Under the pieces are notes generated by a model. The model worked only from the letters and a program-made list of their open reading frames with translations. It was not told the DNA's origin and did no database searches. Made by a program: the position numbers and the translations under genes. Positions 53,251 through 63,678 of a stretch of 64,000 nt of DNA are shown here, piece after piece. Numbering within the stretch: the stretch's first letter is position 1; each line of letters starts with the position of its first letter. This DNA is from Kribbella aluminosa (GTDB lineage Bacteria; Actinomycetota; Actinomycetes; Propionibacteriales; Kribbellaceae), in NCBI RefSeq assembly GCF_017876295.1, contig NZ_JAGINT010000002.1, positions 806,001 through 870,000 of the forward strand. Reading direction: 5' to 3'.

Positions 53251-54405
53251 GTGGATGATCTGATGACCGAGCTCGACCGTCGGCTGGCGGCCGCGGACGC
53301 GGCACTGACCGCCGACTACCGCGGTGACCGCGGGGTCCGGCAACCCGTCCACACCGTCTACGTCCCGGCCGACCGGTACGGCGAACAGACGGTCGCGGAC
53401 TGGGGTGCGCAGGCACGCAAGGCCCTCGAAGAGCACCCGGAGTTCGTGAAGGTGCTGGACCTGCCGGACGACGTGTACGACCGCGTCCGCGGCAAGCTCG
53501 AACGCGAGCCGGTCGAGGACCTCCGGATCGACTTCGAGGACGGCTACGGCAACCGCCCCGACGAGGAGGAGGACGCGGCCGCGATCGCCGCGGCCCGGAT
53601 CGCCCCGCAGTCGCCGTACTACGGTCTCCGGATCAAGTCCCTCGAGGCGCCGACCCGCCGCCGCGGCATCCGGACCCTCGACCTGTTCCTCGAGAACCTC
53701 GGCGGAAACCGCGACGGCTTCGTCATCACGCTCCCGAAGGTGACGTCGGTCGAACAGGTCGAGGCGATGGTCTACGCGCTCGAGACCCTGGAGGCCAAGC
53801 ACGACCTCCAGCCGTTGCCGTTCGAGATCCAGGTCGAGACCCCGCAGGCGATCCTGGGCTCCGACGGTACGGCGCTGATCGCCCGGATGCTGAAGGCCGG
53901 CGGCTCGCGCGTCACCGGTCTGCACTACGGCACCTACGACTACTCGGCCTCGCTCGGCGTCGCTGCGGCGTACCAGAGCATGGAGCATCCGGTCGCGGAT
54001 CACGCGAAGGACGTCATGCAGCTCGCCGCGGCCGGTACCGGCGTGTTCGTATCCGATGGGTCGACCAACGTTCTCCCGGTCGGCGACGCGATCCACGACG
54101 CGTGGCGCCTGCACTTCCGGCTGGTACGCCGTTCGCTCGCGCGCGGCATCTACCAGGGCTGGGACATGCACCCGGCGCAGCTCCCGACCCGGTTCGCGGC
54201 GACGTACCTGTTCTACCGCGAAGGCTTCGACCAGGCCGCGCTCCGGCTGCGCGCGTACCTCGGCCACGGCGAGTCCGGGTACCTCGACGAGCCCGCCACT
54301 GCGGTTGCCCTCGCCGGTTTCGTACTGCGCGGGATCGAGTGCGGCGCGATCGACACAACCGAGTTCGACACCACAGGCCTCGCGAAACTGGCTCGGCGAG
54401 CTTAG
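53251..54405 (+). CDS. DUF6986 protein (HpcH/citrate-lyase-like), purine-island member
   Basis: A 384-residue TIM-barrel protein of the aldolase/citrate lyase-like superfamily (IDFEDGYGNRPDEEEDAAA with acidic metal ligands, GFVITLPKVTSVEQVEAM, PFEIQVETPQAILG, LHYGTYDYSASLGV). GTG 53251 has GGAGG upstream. In actinobacteria this family regularly sits with urate-oxidation genes, so it may handle a C2 product such as glyoxylate; the reaction has not been established. It is transcribed ahead of the uraD-uraH-uricase genes. Confidence 0.78.
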   Translation: MDDLMTELDRRLAAADAALTADYRGDRGVRQPVHTVYVPADRYGEQTVADWGAQARKALEEHPEFVKVLDLPDDVYDRVRGKLEREPVEDLRIDFEDGYGNRPDEEEDAAAIAAARIAPQSPYYGLRIKSLEAPTRRRGIRTLDLFLENLGGNRDGFVITLPKVTSVEQVEAMVYALETLEAKHDLQPLPFEIQVETPQAILGSDGTALIARMLKAGGSRVTGLHYGTYDYSASLGVAAAYQSMEHPVADHAKDVMQLAAAGTGVFVSDGSTNVLPVGDAIHDAWRLHFRLVRRSLARGIYQGWDMHPAQLPTRFAATYLFYREGFDQAALRLRAYLGHGESGYLDEPATAVALAGFVLRGIECGAIDTTEFDTTGLAKLARRA

Positions 54406-54414
54406 CCTCGCGAC

Positions 54415-54654
54415 ATGCGACTGGTTGCGGAGTTCACCACGGAGCCCTTCGATGTGGAGGGGCCGCCGCCCGCGCACGCCACCGAGGCGCTGCGGGCGGC
54501 GGAGGCGGCCGGGCTCGACTGTGAGTTCGGCCCGCTCGGCACGCAGGTCAGCGGGGAGCAGGACCTGCTGCTGCCCGCGCTGCCGAAAGTGCTCGAGGCC
54601 GCGTTCGCGGGCGGCGCGAGCCAGGTGACGTTGCAGGTACGGCGCGATGCCTGA
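54415..54654 (+). CDS. MTH1187/YkoF-type thiamine-binding-like protein
   Basis: A 79-residue protein with the ferredoxin-like fold of the MTH1187 family (LVAEFTTEPFDVEGPPPAHA, LLLPALPKVLEAAFAGGASQ, VTLQVRR). Some members bind thiamine. It overlaps the next gene by 8 bases and starts 9 bp after the DUF6986 gene, so it belongs to the operon. Role in purine breakdown is unclear. Confidence 0.72.
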   Translation: MRLVAEFTTEPFDVEGPPPAHATEALRAAEAAGLDCEFGPLGTQVSGEQDLLLPALPKVLEAAFAGGASQVTLQVRRDA

Positions 54655-55069
54655 AAAGCACCCGCTCGTCGAGGCGATCACGCCGCTGGTCGAACGGCTG
54701 AACGCCGAGCTCGTCGACCCTGACGACGCGCGCGCGGACGACGTACCGCTGGAATGGGACGGCGAGCCGGTGATCGCCGTCCGGCTACCGCCCAAGCCCG
54801 CCGGCAAGGCGCCCGAGAAAGGGTCCGAAACGGCCTCCGAGAAGGCTCCCGGGAGAGCGGCGGAGGGTGGAGTGCAGGGCCTGCTGGCCGACGTCGCCGC
54901 GGAGCTCGGCGGCCCGTTGCGCGACCTCTCCCGGCACGACAAGCAGCAGGCTGTGCGGTTGCTGGAGTCCCGCGGTGCCTTCGAGTACCGGAAGTCGGCG
55001 GAGATCGTGGCCGAGGCGCTCGGCGTCACGCGCTTCACCGTCTACAACTATCTGAACCGCTCCCGCTGA
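54647..55069 (+). CDS. DauR-type HTH regulator of the uricase operon
   Basis: A 140-residue protein. The N-terminal half binds nothing recognisable (a short EITP/LVERLNAE segment, then a Lys/Glu/Pro linker), while the C-terminus is a DauR/YheO-like HTH (LSRHDKQQAVRLLESRGAFE, IVAEALGVTRFTVYNYL). The position between the aldolase-like gene and uraD, and the palindrome just after its stop, suggest it regulates the downstream urate genes. Confidence 0.75.
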   Translation: MPEKHPLVEAITPLVERLNAELVDPDDARADDVPLEWDGEPVIAVRLPPKPAGKAPEKGSETASEKAPGRAAEGGVQGLLADVAAELGGPLRDLSRHDKQQAVRLLESRGAFEYRKSAEIVAEALGVTRFTVYNYLNRSR

Positions 55070-55072
55070 ATT

Positions 55073-55087
55073 TCAACAAACTGTTGA
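55073..55087. promoter_or_regulatory. Palindrome upstream of uraD
   Basis: TCAACA-AAC-TGTTGA is a perfect 6-bp inverted repeat directly after the HTH gene stop and about 65 bp before uraD. It overlaps a TTGACG -35-like sequence, which suits an operator. Confidence 0.45.
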
Positions 55088-55151
55088 CGACGGCCTCCGT
55101 GGATGTCACGCTCTCGTCATACGGAAAGTTGATTTCGGGATTCGAGAAGGT

Positions 55152-55649
55152 GTGATCGTGGACCTGGAGGAGTTCAACTCCACTCCGACCGACCGCTTGC
55201 GGCCGGCACTGACGGCCTGCTGCGACGTACCGCGGTGGGTCGACGCGATCCTCGCCAAGCGGCCGTACGGCGAGGTCGCCGCCCTGACCGCGGTCGCCGA
55301 CCAGGTACTGCGGGAGCTCGACGACGACGAGGTCGACCGGGCCTTGCAGGCGCATCCGCGGATCGGCGACCGCCCGCAGGGCGCGAGTGCCGAGGCGGCC
55401 TGGTCGCGGTCCGAGCAGTCGGGAGTCGGCGACGACGCCGGCCGCCGCCGAGAGCTTGCCGAAGGCAACCGTCAGTACGAGGACCGGTTCGGCCGGGTGT
55501 TCCTGATCTGCGCCACCGGGTTGTCGGCGGGGCAGATGCTGAGCAGCCTGCAGACCCGGCTCACGCACGACGACGCGACCGAGGCGGCAGTTGTCCACGA
55601 GGAGCTGCGCAAAATCGCGCTGCTCCGGTTGAGCAAGGTGGTCTCATGA
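55152..55649 (+). CDS. uraD: OHCU decarboxylase
   Basis: A 165-residue protein that converts 2-oxo-4-hydroxy-4-carboxy-5-ureidoimidazoline to S-allantoin. Family features are FNSTPTDRLRPALTACCDVP, HPRIGDRP (with the active-site His) and FGRVFLICATGLSAGQML. GTG 55152 or 55158 is the start. It overlaps uraH by four bases, which is the usual pairing for the last two steps after uricase. Confidence 0.9.
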   Translation: MIVDLEEFNSTPTDRLRPALTACCDVPRWVDAILAKRPYGEVAALTAVADQVLRELDDDEVDRALQAHPRIGDRPQGASAEAAWSRSEQSGVGDDAGRRRELAEGNRQYEDRFGRVFLICATGLSAGQMLSSLQTRLTHDDATEAAVVHEELRKIALLRLSKVVS

Positions 55650-55960
55650 GCTCTTTGTCGACACACGTCCTCGATACCGCGCTGGGGCGACCGGCCCAGG
55701 GCGTCCCGGTGCAGCTGTACGCCGGTGACGCCGTACGGGCGACCGGAACGACCGACGCGGACGGGCGGATCATGCTGGCGCCGGCCCTCGGCCCTGGGAC
55801 GTACCGCCTCCGATTCGACGTCACGACGTACGCCGAGCGCACCGGCCAGGACATCTTCTTTCCCGAGGTCTCCGTGACCTTCACGGTCGCCGACGAGCGG
55901 CACTACCACGTCCCGTTGCTGCTCAGCCCGTTCGCGTTTTCCACCTACCGAGGGAGCTGA
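55646..55960 (+). CDS. uraH: 5-Hydroxyisourate hydrolase
   Basis: A 104-residue transthyretin-related hydrolase. The hallmark ends are both present: N-terminal STHVLDTALGRPA and C-terminal STYRGS. HYHVPLLLSPF supplies the central His-rich strand. It hydrolyses the unstable product of uricase. Confidence 0.94.
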   Translation: MSSLSTHVLDTALGRPAQGVPVQLYAGDAVRATGTTDADGRIMLAPALGPGTYRLRFDVTTYAERTGQDIFFPEVSVTFTVADERHYHVPLLLSPFAFSTYRGS

Positions 55961-55965
55961 CCGAG

Positions 55966-56871
55966 ATGGCCATCCACCTGGGCACCAACCAGTACGGCAA
56001 AGCCGAGAACCGTGTCGTCCGGATCTACCGGGACACGCCTCGCCACCAGATCCGCGACCTGAACGTGTCGACCGCGCTCCGTGGCGACTTCGCGGCCGCG
56101 CACACCACCGGCGACCAGGCCGGCGTACTGCCGACCGACACCCAGAAGAACACGGCGTTCGCGTTCGCCAAGGAGAAGGGCGTCGGCGCGATCGAGGACT
56201 ACGCACTGACCCTCGGCGATCGGTTCCTGGAGGCGTCGGCGGCCGCGTCGGGCGCCCGGATCGAGGTCGAGGAGTACGCCTGGGAGCGGATCCTCGTCGA
56301 CGGGCAGGAGCACGACCACTCGTTCGTCCGGACCGGTGGCGGGGTACGGAACGCGGTCGTCAACATCGACGGCCGCGGCGCGGACCGGAAGGCGTACGTG
56401 GTCTCCGGGATCAGCGATCTCGTCGTACTGAAGTCCACCGGGTCGGAGTTCCACGGGTTCCTGAAGGACGAGTACACGACGCTGCCGGAGACGAACGACC
56501 GGATCCTCGCGACCTCGCTGGTCGCGCGCTGGCGGTACGACCACACAGAGGTCGACTGGGACAAGTCGTACGACGAGATCAAGGGGCTGCTGCTCTCGCG
56601 GTTCGCGACGATTCACAGTCTGGCGTTGCAGCAGACCCTGTACGGCATGGGATCCGCCGTACTCGAAGAGCATCCGGAGGTCGCCGAGATCAAGTTCTCG
56701 GCGCCGAACAAGCACCACTTCCTGGTCGACCTCGCGCCGTTCGGTGTCGAGAACCCCGGTGAGGTGTTCATCGCCGCGGACCGCCCGTACGGCCTGATCG
56801 AGGCGTCCGTGACCCGCGACGACGCCAGCGACGCCGGCAGTGCGTGGGTCAACATCGCCGGCTTCTGCTGA
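55966..56871 (+). CDS. Urate oxidase (uricase)
   Basis: A 301-residue cofactor-free oxidase that turns urate into 5-hydroxyisourate. Typical strings are NQYGKAENRVVRIYRD, LPTDTQKNTAFAFAKEKG (with the active-site Thr and Lys), and NKHHFLVDLAPFGVENPGEV. It starts 5 bp after uraH, and its stop overlaps the next ATG (TGATG). Confidence 0.95.
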   Translation: MAIHLGTNQYGKAENRVVRIYRDTPRHQIRDLNVSTALRGDFAAAHTTGDQAGVLPTDTQKNTAFAFAKEKGVGAIEDYALTLGDRFLEASAAASGARIEVEEYAWERILVDGQEHDHSFVRTGGGVRNAVVNIDGRGADRKAYVVSGISDLVVLKSTGSEFHGFLKDEYTTLPETNDRILATSLVARWRYDHTEVDWDKSYDEIKGLLLSRFATIHSLALQQTLYGMGSAVLEEHPEVAEIKFSAPNKHHFLVDLAPFGVENPGEVFIAADRPYGLIEASVTRDDASDAGSAWVNIAGFC

Positions 56872-58208
56872 TGCCGCGGATCGTGATCGAGGGCGCCTAC
56901 GTGGCGACCCTCGATCCGGCCCGGCGCGAGTTCGCCGGGCATGTGGTTGCCGAGGGCAATCGCCTGGTGGCGGTCGGGCCCGGGCCGGCTCCGGCGTACG
57001 ACGATGCCCGGGTGGTCGACGGGCGTGGCTGTCTGGTCACGCCGGGATTCGTGAACACGCACCAGCATCTGTATCAGTGGGTGACCCGCGGGCTGGCCGC
57101 GGACGCGACGCTCTTCGAATGGCTGACCACGCTGTACCCGGTCTGGGCCCGGATCACCGAGGAGACCGTGTACGTCGCCGCCCGGGCGGCGCTGGCGCAG
57201 CTCGCGTTGACCGGATGTACGACGGTCGCCGATCATCACTACGTCTTCCCGGGCGGGGATCTGCTCGCGGCGGAGATCGCAGCGGCTGCGGAGATCGGGC
57301 TGCGCTTCCATCCCGCGCGCGGGTCGATGGATCGCGGTCAGAAGGACGGCGGGTTGCCGCCGGACTCGGTGGTCGAGGACCGGGACACGATCCTCGCCGC
57401 GACCGAGGACGCGATCGACCGTTGGCACGACCCATCACCTGGCTCGATGCTGCAGATCGTGGTGGCGCCGTGCTCCCCGTTCAGCGTCAGCGGGGAGCTG
57501 ATGCGCGAATCGGCCGAGCTCGCCCGGCGCCGCGGCGTACGGCTGCACACGCATCTCGCGGAGACGACGGACGAGACGTCGTGGTGCCGGGAGACGTACG
57601 GGTGCACGCCGCTCGAGTACGCCGACCGCCTCGGCTGGACCGGGCCGGACGTGTGGTTCGCGCACGGGATCCACTTCGACGACGCGGAGATCAAGCACCT
57701 CGGCGGTACCGGTACGGGCGTCGCCCACTGCCCGAGCTCGAACGCCCGCCTGGGCGCCGGCATCGCCCGCGCCGCCGACCTCCGCGCCGCCGGATCGCCG
57801 GTAGGCCTGGGTGTGGACGGTGCCGCCAGCAACGAATCCGGCAGCCTCGTCGAGGAACTCCGCCACGCCCTCCTCTTCGCCCGAGCCCGCGGCGGCCCCC
57901 AGGCCCTCACCGTCCGAGCCGCCCTCGAAATGGCCACGTTGGACGGAGCCCGCATCCTGGGCCGCTCCGACGACATCGGCTCCCTCGAACCAGGCAAGCA
58001 AGCAGACCTAGCCGTCTGGGACCTCGCCGGCCTCCCCCACGCCGGCATCCCCGACCCACTAGCAGCCCTGGCCCTCTCCACACCCCCGCCGCTAGCACTG
58101 CTCCTCGCGAACGGCCGCCCCGTCGTGGAACACGCCGTACTCCAAACCGCCGACGTACCCACCCTGGCCGCAGAGGTAGCCCGCACCCAGGCCGCGCTCT
58201 GCCGATAG
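56871..58208 (+). CDS. 8-Oxoguanine deaminase (amidohydrolase)
   Basis: A 445-residue amidohydrolase. The metal-binding pattern is GFVNTHQHLYQW, with later His in LHTHLAET and FAHGIHFDD and the Asp in LGVDGAASNESGSL. Close relatives are 8-oxoguanine deaminases. Its place right behind uricase suggests it feeds oxidised guanine into urate: 8-oxoguanine deamination gives urate directly. Confidence 0.88.
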   Translation: MPRIVIEGAYVATLDPARREFAGHVVAEGNRLVAVGPGPAPAYDDARVVDGRGCLVTPGFVNTHQHLYQWVTRGLAADATLFEWLTTLYPVWARITEETVYVAARAALAQLALTGCTTVADHHYVFPGGDLLAAEIAAAAEIGLRFHPARGSMDRGQKDGGLPPDSVVEDRDTILAATEDAIDRWHDPSPGSMLQIVVAPCSPFSVSGELMRESAELARRRGVRLHTHLAETTDETSWCRETYGCTPLEYADRLGWTGPDVWFAHGIHFDDAEIKHLGGTGTGVAHCPSSNARLGAGIARAADLRAAGSPVGLGVDGAASNESGSLVEELRHALLFARARGGPQALTVRAALEMATLDGARILGRSDDIGSLEPGKQADLAVWDLAGLPHAGIPDPLAALALSTPPPLALLLANGRPVVEHAVLQTADVPTLAAEVARTQAALCR

Positions 58209-58213
58209 GCCGC

Positions 58214-58251
58214 GGGGACTGGTGATAGGCGATGCGCTATCGCCAGCCCTC
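58214..58251. repeat. REP-like palindrome, copy 1 (copy 2 at 59087-59124)
   Basis: GGGGACTGGTGATAGGC and GCTATCGCCAGCCC form a stem; the copy at 59087 has GGGGACTGGCGATA / TATCGCCAGTCCCC. The two copies share most of their 38 bases and flank the AbiEi-like gene. They may be terminators or a small dispersed palindrome family. Confidence 0.65.
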
Positions 58252-58304
58252 AGGGGTTATCCACAGCTGTGAGATTGCCGGCTCGGACGGTGTGGGGCGA
58301 GTGC

Positions 58305-59135
58305 ATGTTCTTGGGCATGAACAGGAGATTGGAAGTGGTTGCGGCGGGGCGCGGCGGGTGGTTCACCCGGCCGGACGCGCTGGCCGCGGGGTACAGCGAC
58401 AGTCAGATTCGGCAGCGGGTGCGGACGGGGCAGTGGATCAGGATGGGGTTCAACTCGTACGTCGACCCGCGCGGCTGGCAAGCCGACGAGCCCCCGTGGG
58501 ATCGTGCCGTCCGGCTGCATCGGCTGACGGTGCGGATGGCGCGGGAGCGGCTCGGCGACGTGGTGGTCAGTCATCAGTCGGCGGCGATGCTCCACGGGCT
58601 GCCGGTCTGGGGCGCCGACCTGACGAAGGCGCACTTCACGCGCCTGGGGTCCGGGCAGTCGCGCGTCGGCCGGAGCATCCAGGTGCATCGGGGTGCGATC
58701 GCTGCCGACGAGGTCGTGGAGCTCGAGGGTCTGGAGCTCACGAGATGCGAGCGCGCGATCGTCGAGACGGCTTGCACGACGTCGTACGAGGTCGGCGTCG
58801 TCCTGGCTGACGCCGCGCTCAGGATGCGGTTGACGACCCGCGACAGACTTGCGGCCGTCGTACGGCGGCATCGGCACTGGCGTGGTCTACCGGCCGCGTA
58901 CACCGCAGTGCAGTTTGCGGACGGGCTGAGCGAGTCGGTCGGCGAATCGCGTCTCCGCGTGCTGATGGCGAACCACGGCCTGCCGAAGCCCGAGCCGCAG
59001 GTCGTGATCCGCATCAACTGGCCCGACCTCGACGTACCCCACGACACCGCCGCCCGCCTCTGGCGAGCGATGTCGGTATACGCGAAGGGGACTGGCGATA
59101 AGCAATTGCCTATCGCCAGTCCCCGGCGGGGGTGA
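58305..59135 (+). CDS. AbiEi-like antitoxin-type protein, likely truncated
   Basis: About 276 residues with an N-terminal AbiEi-like wHTH (VAAGRGGWFTRPDALAAGYS, QIRQRVRTGQWIRMGFNSYV) and a middle domain with VVSHQSAAMLHGLPVW and CERAIVETA. Relatives end in an endonuclease-like domain (VDF...). Here that is missing and the last 15 residues read through the second 38-bp palindrome. No AbiEii toxin gene is adjacent, so an intact toxin-antitoxin pair is not supported. ATG 58305 or 58317 may be the start. Confidence 0.7.
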   Translation: MFLGMNRRLEVVAAGRGGWFTRPDALAAGYSDSQIRQRVRTGQWIRMGFNSYVDPRGWQADEPPWDRAVRLHRLTVRMARERLGDVVVSHQSAAMLHGLPVWGADLTKAHFTRLGSGQSRVGRSIQVHRGAIAADEVVELEGLELTRCERAIVETACTTSYEVGVVLADAALRMRLTTRDRLAAVVRRHRHWRGLPAAYTAVQFADGLSESVGESRLRVLMANHGLPKPEPQVVIRINWPDLDVPHDTAARLWRAMSVYAKGTGDKQLPIASPRRG

Positions 59136-60413
59136 TCAGTGGAGGAGGTCGCCGTTGATCCAGACGGCTTGGATGTCGGTGGGGGTGCCTAGGGTGAAGA
59201 TTCGGGCGAGGGCTTCTTCGGTGTCGTCGGCGTGGGTGATGGCGACCGCCAGCGGGGAACCCTCGGCGGGGCGGAGGAGTTGGGCGTCGAAGTAGTGGCC
59301 TACGGAGAGGTGACCGACCTGCGGGAGGTCCAGGGCCTCGGCGCCGGCGGTGGTCGCCAGGTAGAGGAGATGGGCTGCCGTCAGCGGGCGGCCGTGGTCG
59401 CCCAGGAGTTGCTGGCAGAAGTACGCCTGGAGACCCTCCTTCAACAGGGAGAAGCCGGTGCCGGCGCCTACGTCCGACCCGAGCGCCACGCGTACGCCGT
59501 ACTGCAGGTGTCGCGTCAGCGGGAACAGGCCGCTCCCGAGCGCCGCGTTGCTCGTCGGGCAGTGTGCGACCGTGGCGCCGCTGGTCGCGAGGGTTTTGAG
59601 TTCGACGTCCGTCGGGTGCACGTTGTGGGCGAGCACGGTACGGCGGTCCACCAGGCCGTGCCGGTCGTACGTCGTCACGTAGTCGCTGCCCCCGAACAGG
59701 TCGGCGACCGTCGCGATCTCGGCCTCGTTCTCGTTCACGTGCGAGGTGAACAGGGCGCCGGGGATCGCCTCCATGAGTTCGCGGCAGGTGGCGAGCAGGT
59801 CGTCGGTGCAGGACAGCGAGAAGCGCGGCGTGACGGCGTACCGGTTGCGGCCGACGCCGTGCCAGCGGTTCGCGAGGGCGAGCGATTCGGCGTACGCGCG
59901 GACCGGGGTGGTGAGCAGCTCCGGCCGGAGCAGCCGGTCGCTGAGGACCAGGCCGGAGGTGATCCGCAGCCCGACCTGCGAGGCGGCGTTGAACAGCGCG
60001 TCGACAGCGTCGGCGTAGTGCGCGCCGAAGACCAGGGCGGACGTCGTACCGGCAGCTGCCAGGCCGCGGACGAACTCGTTCGCGACGCCGGTCGCGTAGC
60101 CGACGTCGGCCATCCGCGCCTCCTCGGGGAGGGCGTAGCGGTCGAGCCACTCCAGGAGCGGCAGGCCGAGGCCGCCGACCGCGCGGATCTGCGGGAAGTG
60201 CACGTGGGTGTCGACGAACCCGGGGAGTACGACGCCGTCGCGGAGATCCACGACCTGCTCGGCGGGGTGCGCCTCGCGGATCTCCAGGTACGGGCCGCGG
60301 GCAACGATCAGCCCGTTCTCGACGAGCAGGCCGGCGTCGCTGTCGACCCGCAGCCGGGCGCCCGTGAACGGGTTCTCCGGGGTGTCGATGAACGTGCCAC
60401 GGTAGAGAGTCAT
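59136..60413 (-). CDS. guaD: Guanine deaminase
   Basis: A 425-residue amidohydrolase that converts guanine to xanthine. It has GFVDTHVHFPQIRA (metal His), LFTSHVNENEAEI, LAHNVHPTD, CPTSNAALGSGLFPL and LGSDVGAGTGFSLL (Asp), the usual guanine deaminase set. It overlaps xdhC by four bases, so the product xanthine is passed to xanthine dehydrogenase from the same operon. It converges on the AbiEi-like gene without a gap. Confidence 0.94.
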   Translation of the reverse strand: MTLYRGTFIDTPENPFTGARLRVDSDAGLLVENGLIVARGPYLEIREAHPAEQVVDLRDGVVLPGFVDTHVHFPQIRAVGGLGLPLLEWLDRYALPEEARMADVGYATGVANEFVRGLAAAGTTSALVFGAHYADAVDALFNAASQVGLRITSGLVLSDRLLRPELLTTPVRAYAESLALANRWHGVGRNRYAVTPRFSLSCTDDLLATCRELMEAIPGALFTSHVNENEAEIATVADLFGGSDYVTTYDRHGLVDRRTVLAHNVHPTDVELKTLATSGATVAHCPTSNAALGSGLFPLTRHLQYGVRVALGSDVGAGTGFSLLKEGLQAYFCQQLLGDHGRPLTAAHLLYLATTAGAEALDLPQVGHLSVGHYFDAQLLRPAEGSPLAVAITHADDTEEALARIFTLGTPTDIQAVWINGDLLH

Positions 60414-61350
60414 GCTGTTGCCTTACGCTGAGCCGAGGCGGGGCGACGCTCGGCAGATCGAGCCGGCACGGGAAGCCGCGCGGCAGACTGCGCCGAAGCG
60501 GCGTGCGCCCCGGCAGTCGATGTCGAGGCAGCAGCTGCCTCGCCGGTGGTCTGTTGTGGTGCTCGTTCGGTGGTGAAGCGTTCGAGGAGCCAGGCGGCGG
60601 TGCTGACGGCGATCACGGCCGGTTCCTTGCCGGTGACGGTCGGGATGCCGATCGGGGTGGTGATGCGGGCGATCGCCTCGGGTGGGTTGCCGTCGTCGGC
60701 GAGTTTGCGCTGGAAGCGGGTCCACTTGGCGCTCGACCCGATCAGCCCGATGGTGGCGAGCTGGTCGTTCCGGATGGCGGCGTCGCAGAGCGCGGCGTCC
60801 TCGGCGTGGTCGTGGGTCATGATCACGACGTGCGTACCGGGCGGCAGCTCGCCGACGACCAGCTCGGGGAGTACGGGGACGTTGTGGACGTGGACCTGCG
60901 CGACCGCGTCGTCCAGCACGCCGAGCCGTCCGGTCGTCAGCTGGTCGGCGCGGGAGTCGACGAGATGCAGCTCGATGTCGTGCCGCGCGAGGATCCGCGC
61001 CAGCTCGAGCCCCACGTGCCCGACCCCGAAGATCGCGACCGACGGCACCACCGGCAACGGCTCCAGCAACAACTGCACCTCACCACCACAACACTGAACT
61101 CCGTGCTGGTACGGCGCTTTGTCGGACAACGCCGCGGTCAGCACCTCGGGACTGCCGATGCCCTGAGCAATCATCTCCCGCGAACGCTCCACCGCCAGCG
61201 CCTCGAGGTTTCCGCCGCCGACAGTCGCCCAGACGTTGTCAGCAGCAACAACCATCTTCGCGCCGGCCTCGCGCGGAGCGTGTCCACGAACCGACAGCAC
61301 GGTCACGAGAACCCCGGCCTCCCGCCGAGCACGCAGCCGTTGAACGGCTT

Positions 61351-61363
<13 letters not shown>
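60410..61363 (-). CDS. xdhC: Xanthine dehydrogenase accessory protein XdhC
   Basis: A 317-residue sulfurylation/insertion factor for the molybdenum cofactor. The N-terminal domain has APREAGAKMVV and VGGGNLEALA; a CCGGEVQLLLEP follows, then a Rossmann-like AIFGVGHVGLELARIL and TMTHDHAEDAAL-type strand. The C-terminal 45 residues are an Ala/Ser-rich tail outside the family core. It overlaps xdhB by 13 bases. Confidence 0.92.

Positions 61364-63674
<2,311 letters not shown>

Positions 63675-63678
<4 letters not shown>

Noticed and set aside
53218..55038. 606-residue frame opposite the DUF6986 gene
   Set aside because: Shadow frame across three real genes; not protein-like.
58257..58265. TTATCCACA DnaA box
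   Set aside because: A single consensus box without a cluster or AT-rich region; no sign of a replication origin.
58305..59135. Complete AbiE toxin-antitoxin system
   Set aside because: Only an AbiEi-like protein is present, C-terminally incomplete, with no AbiEii-like neighbour.
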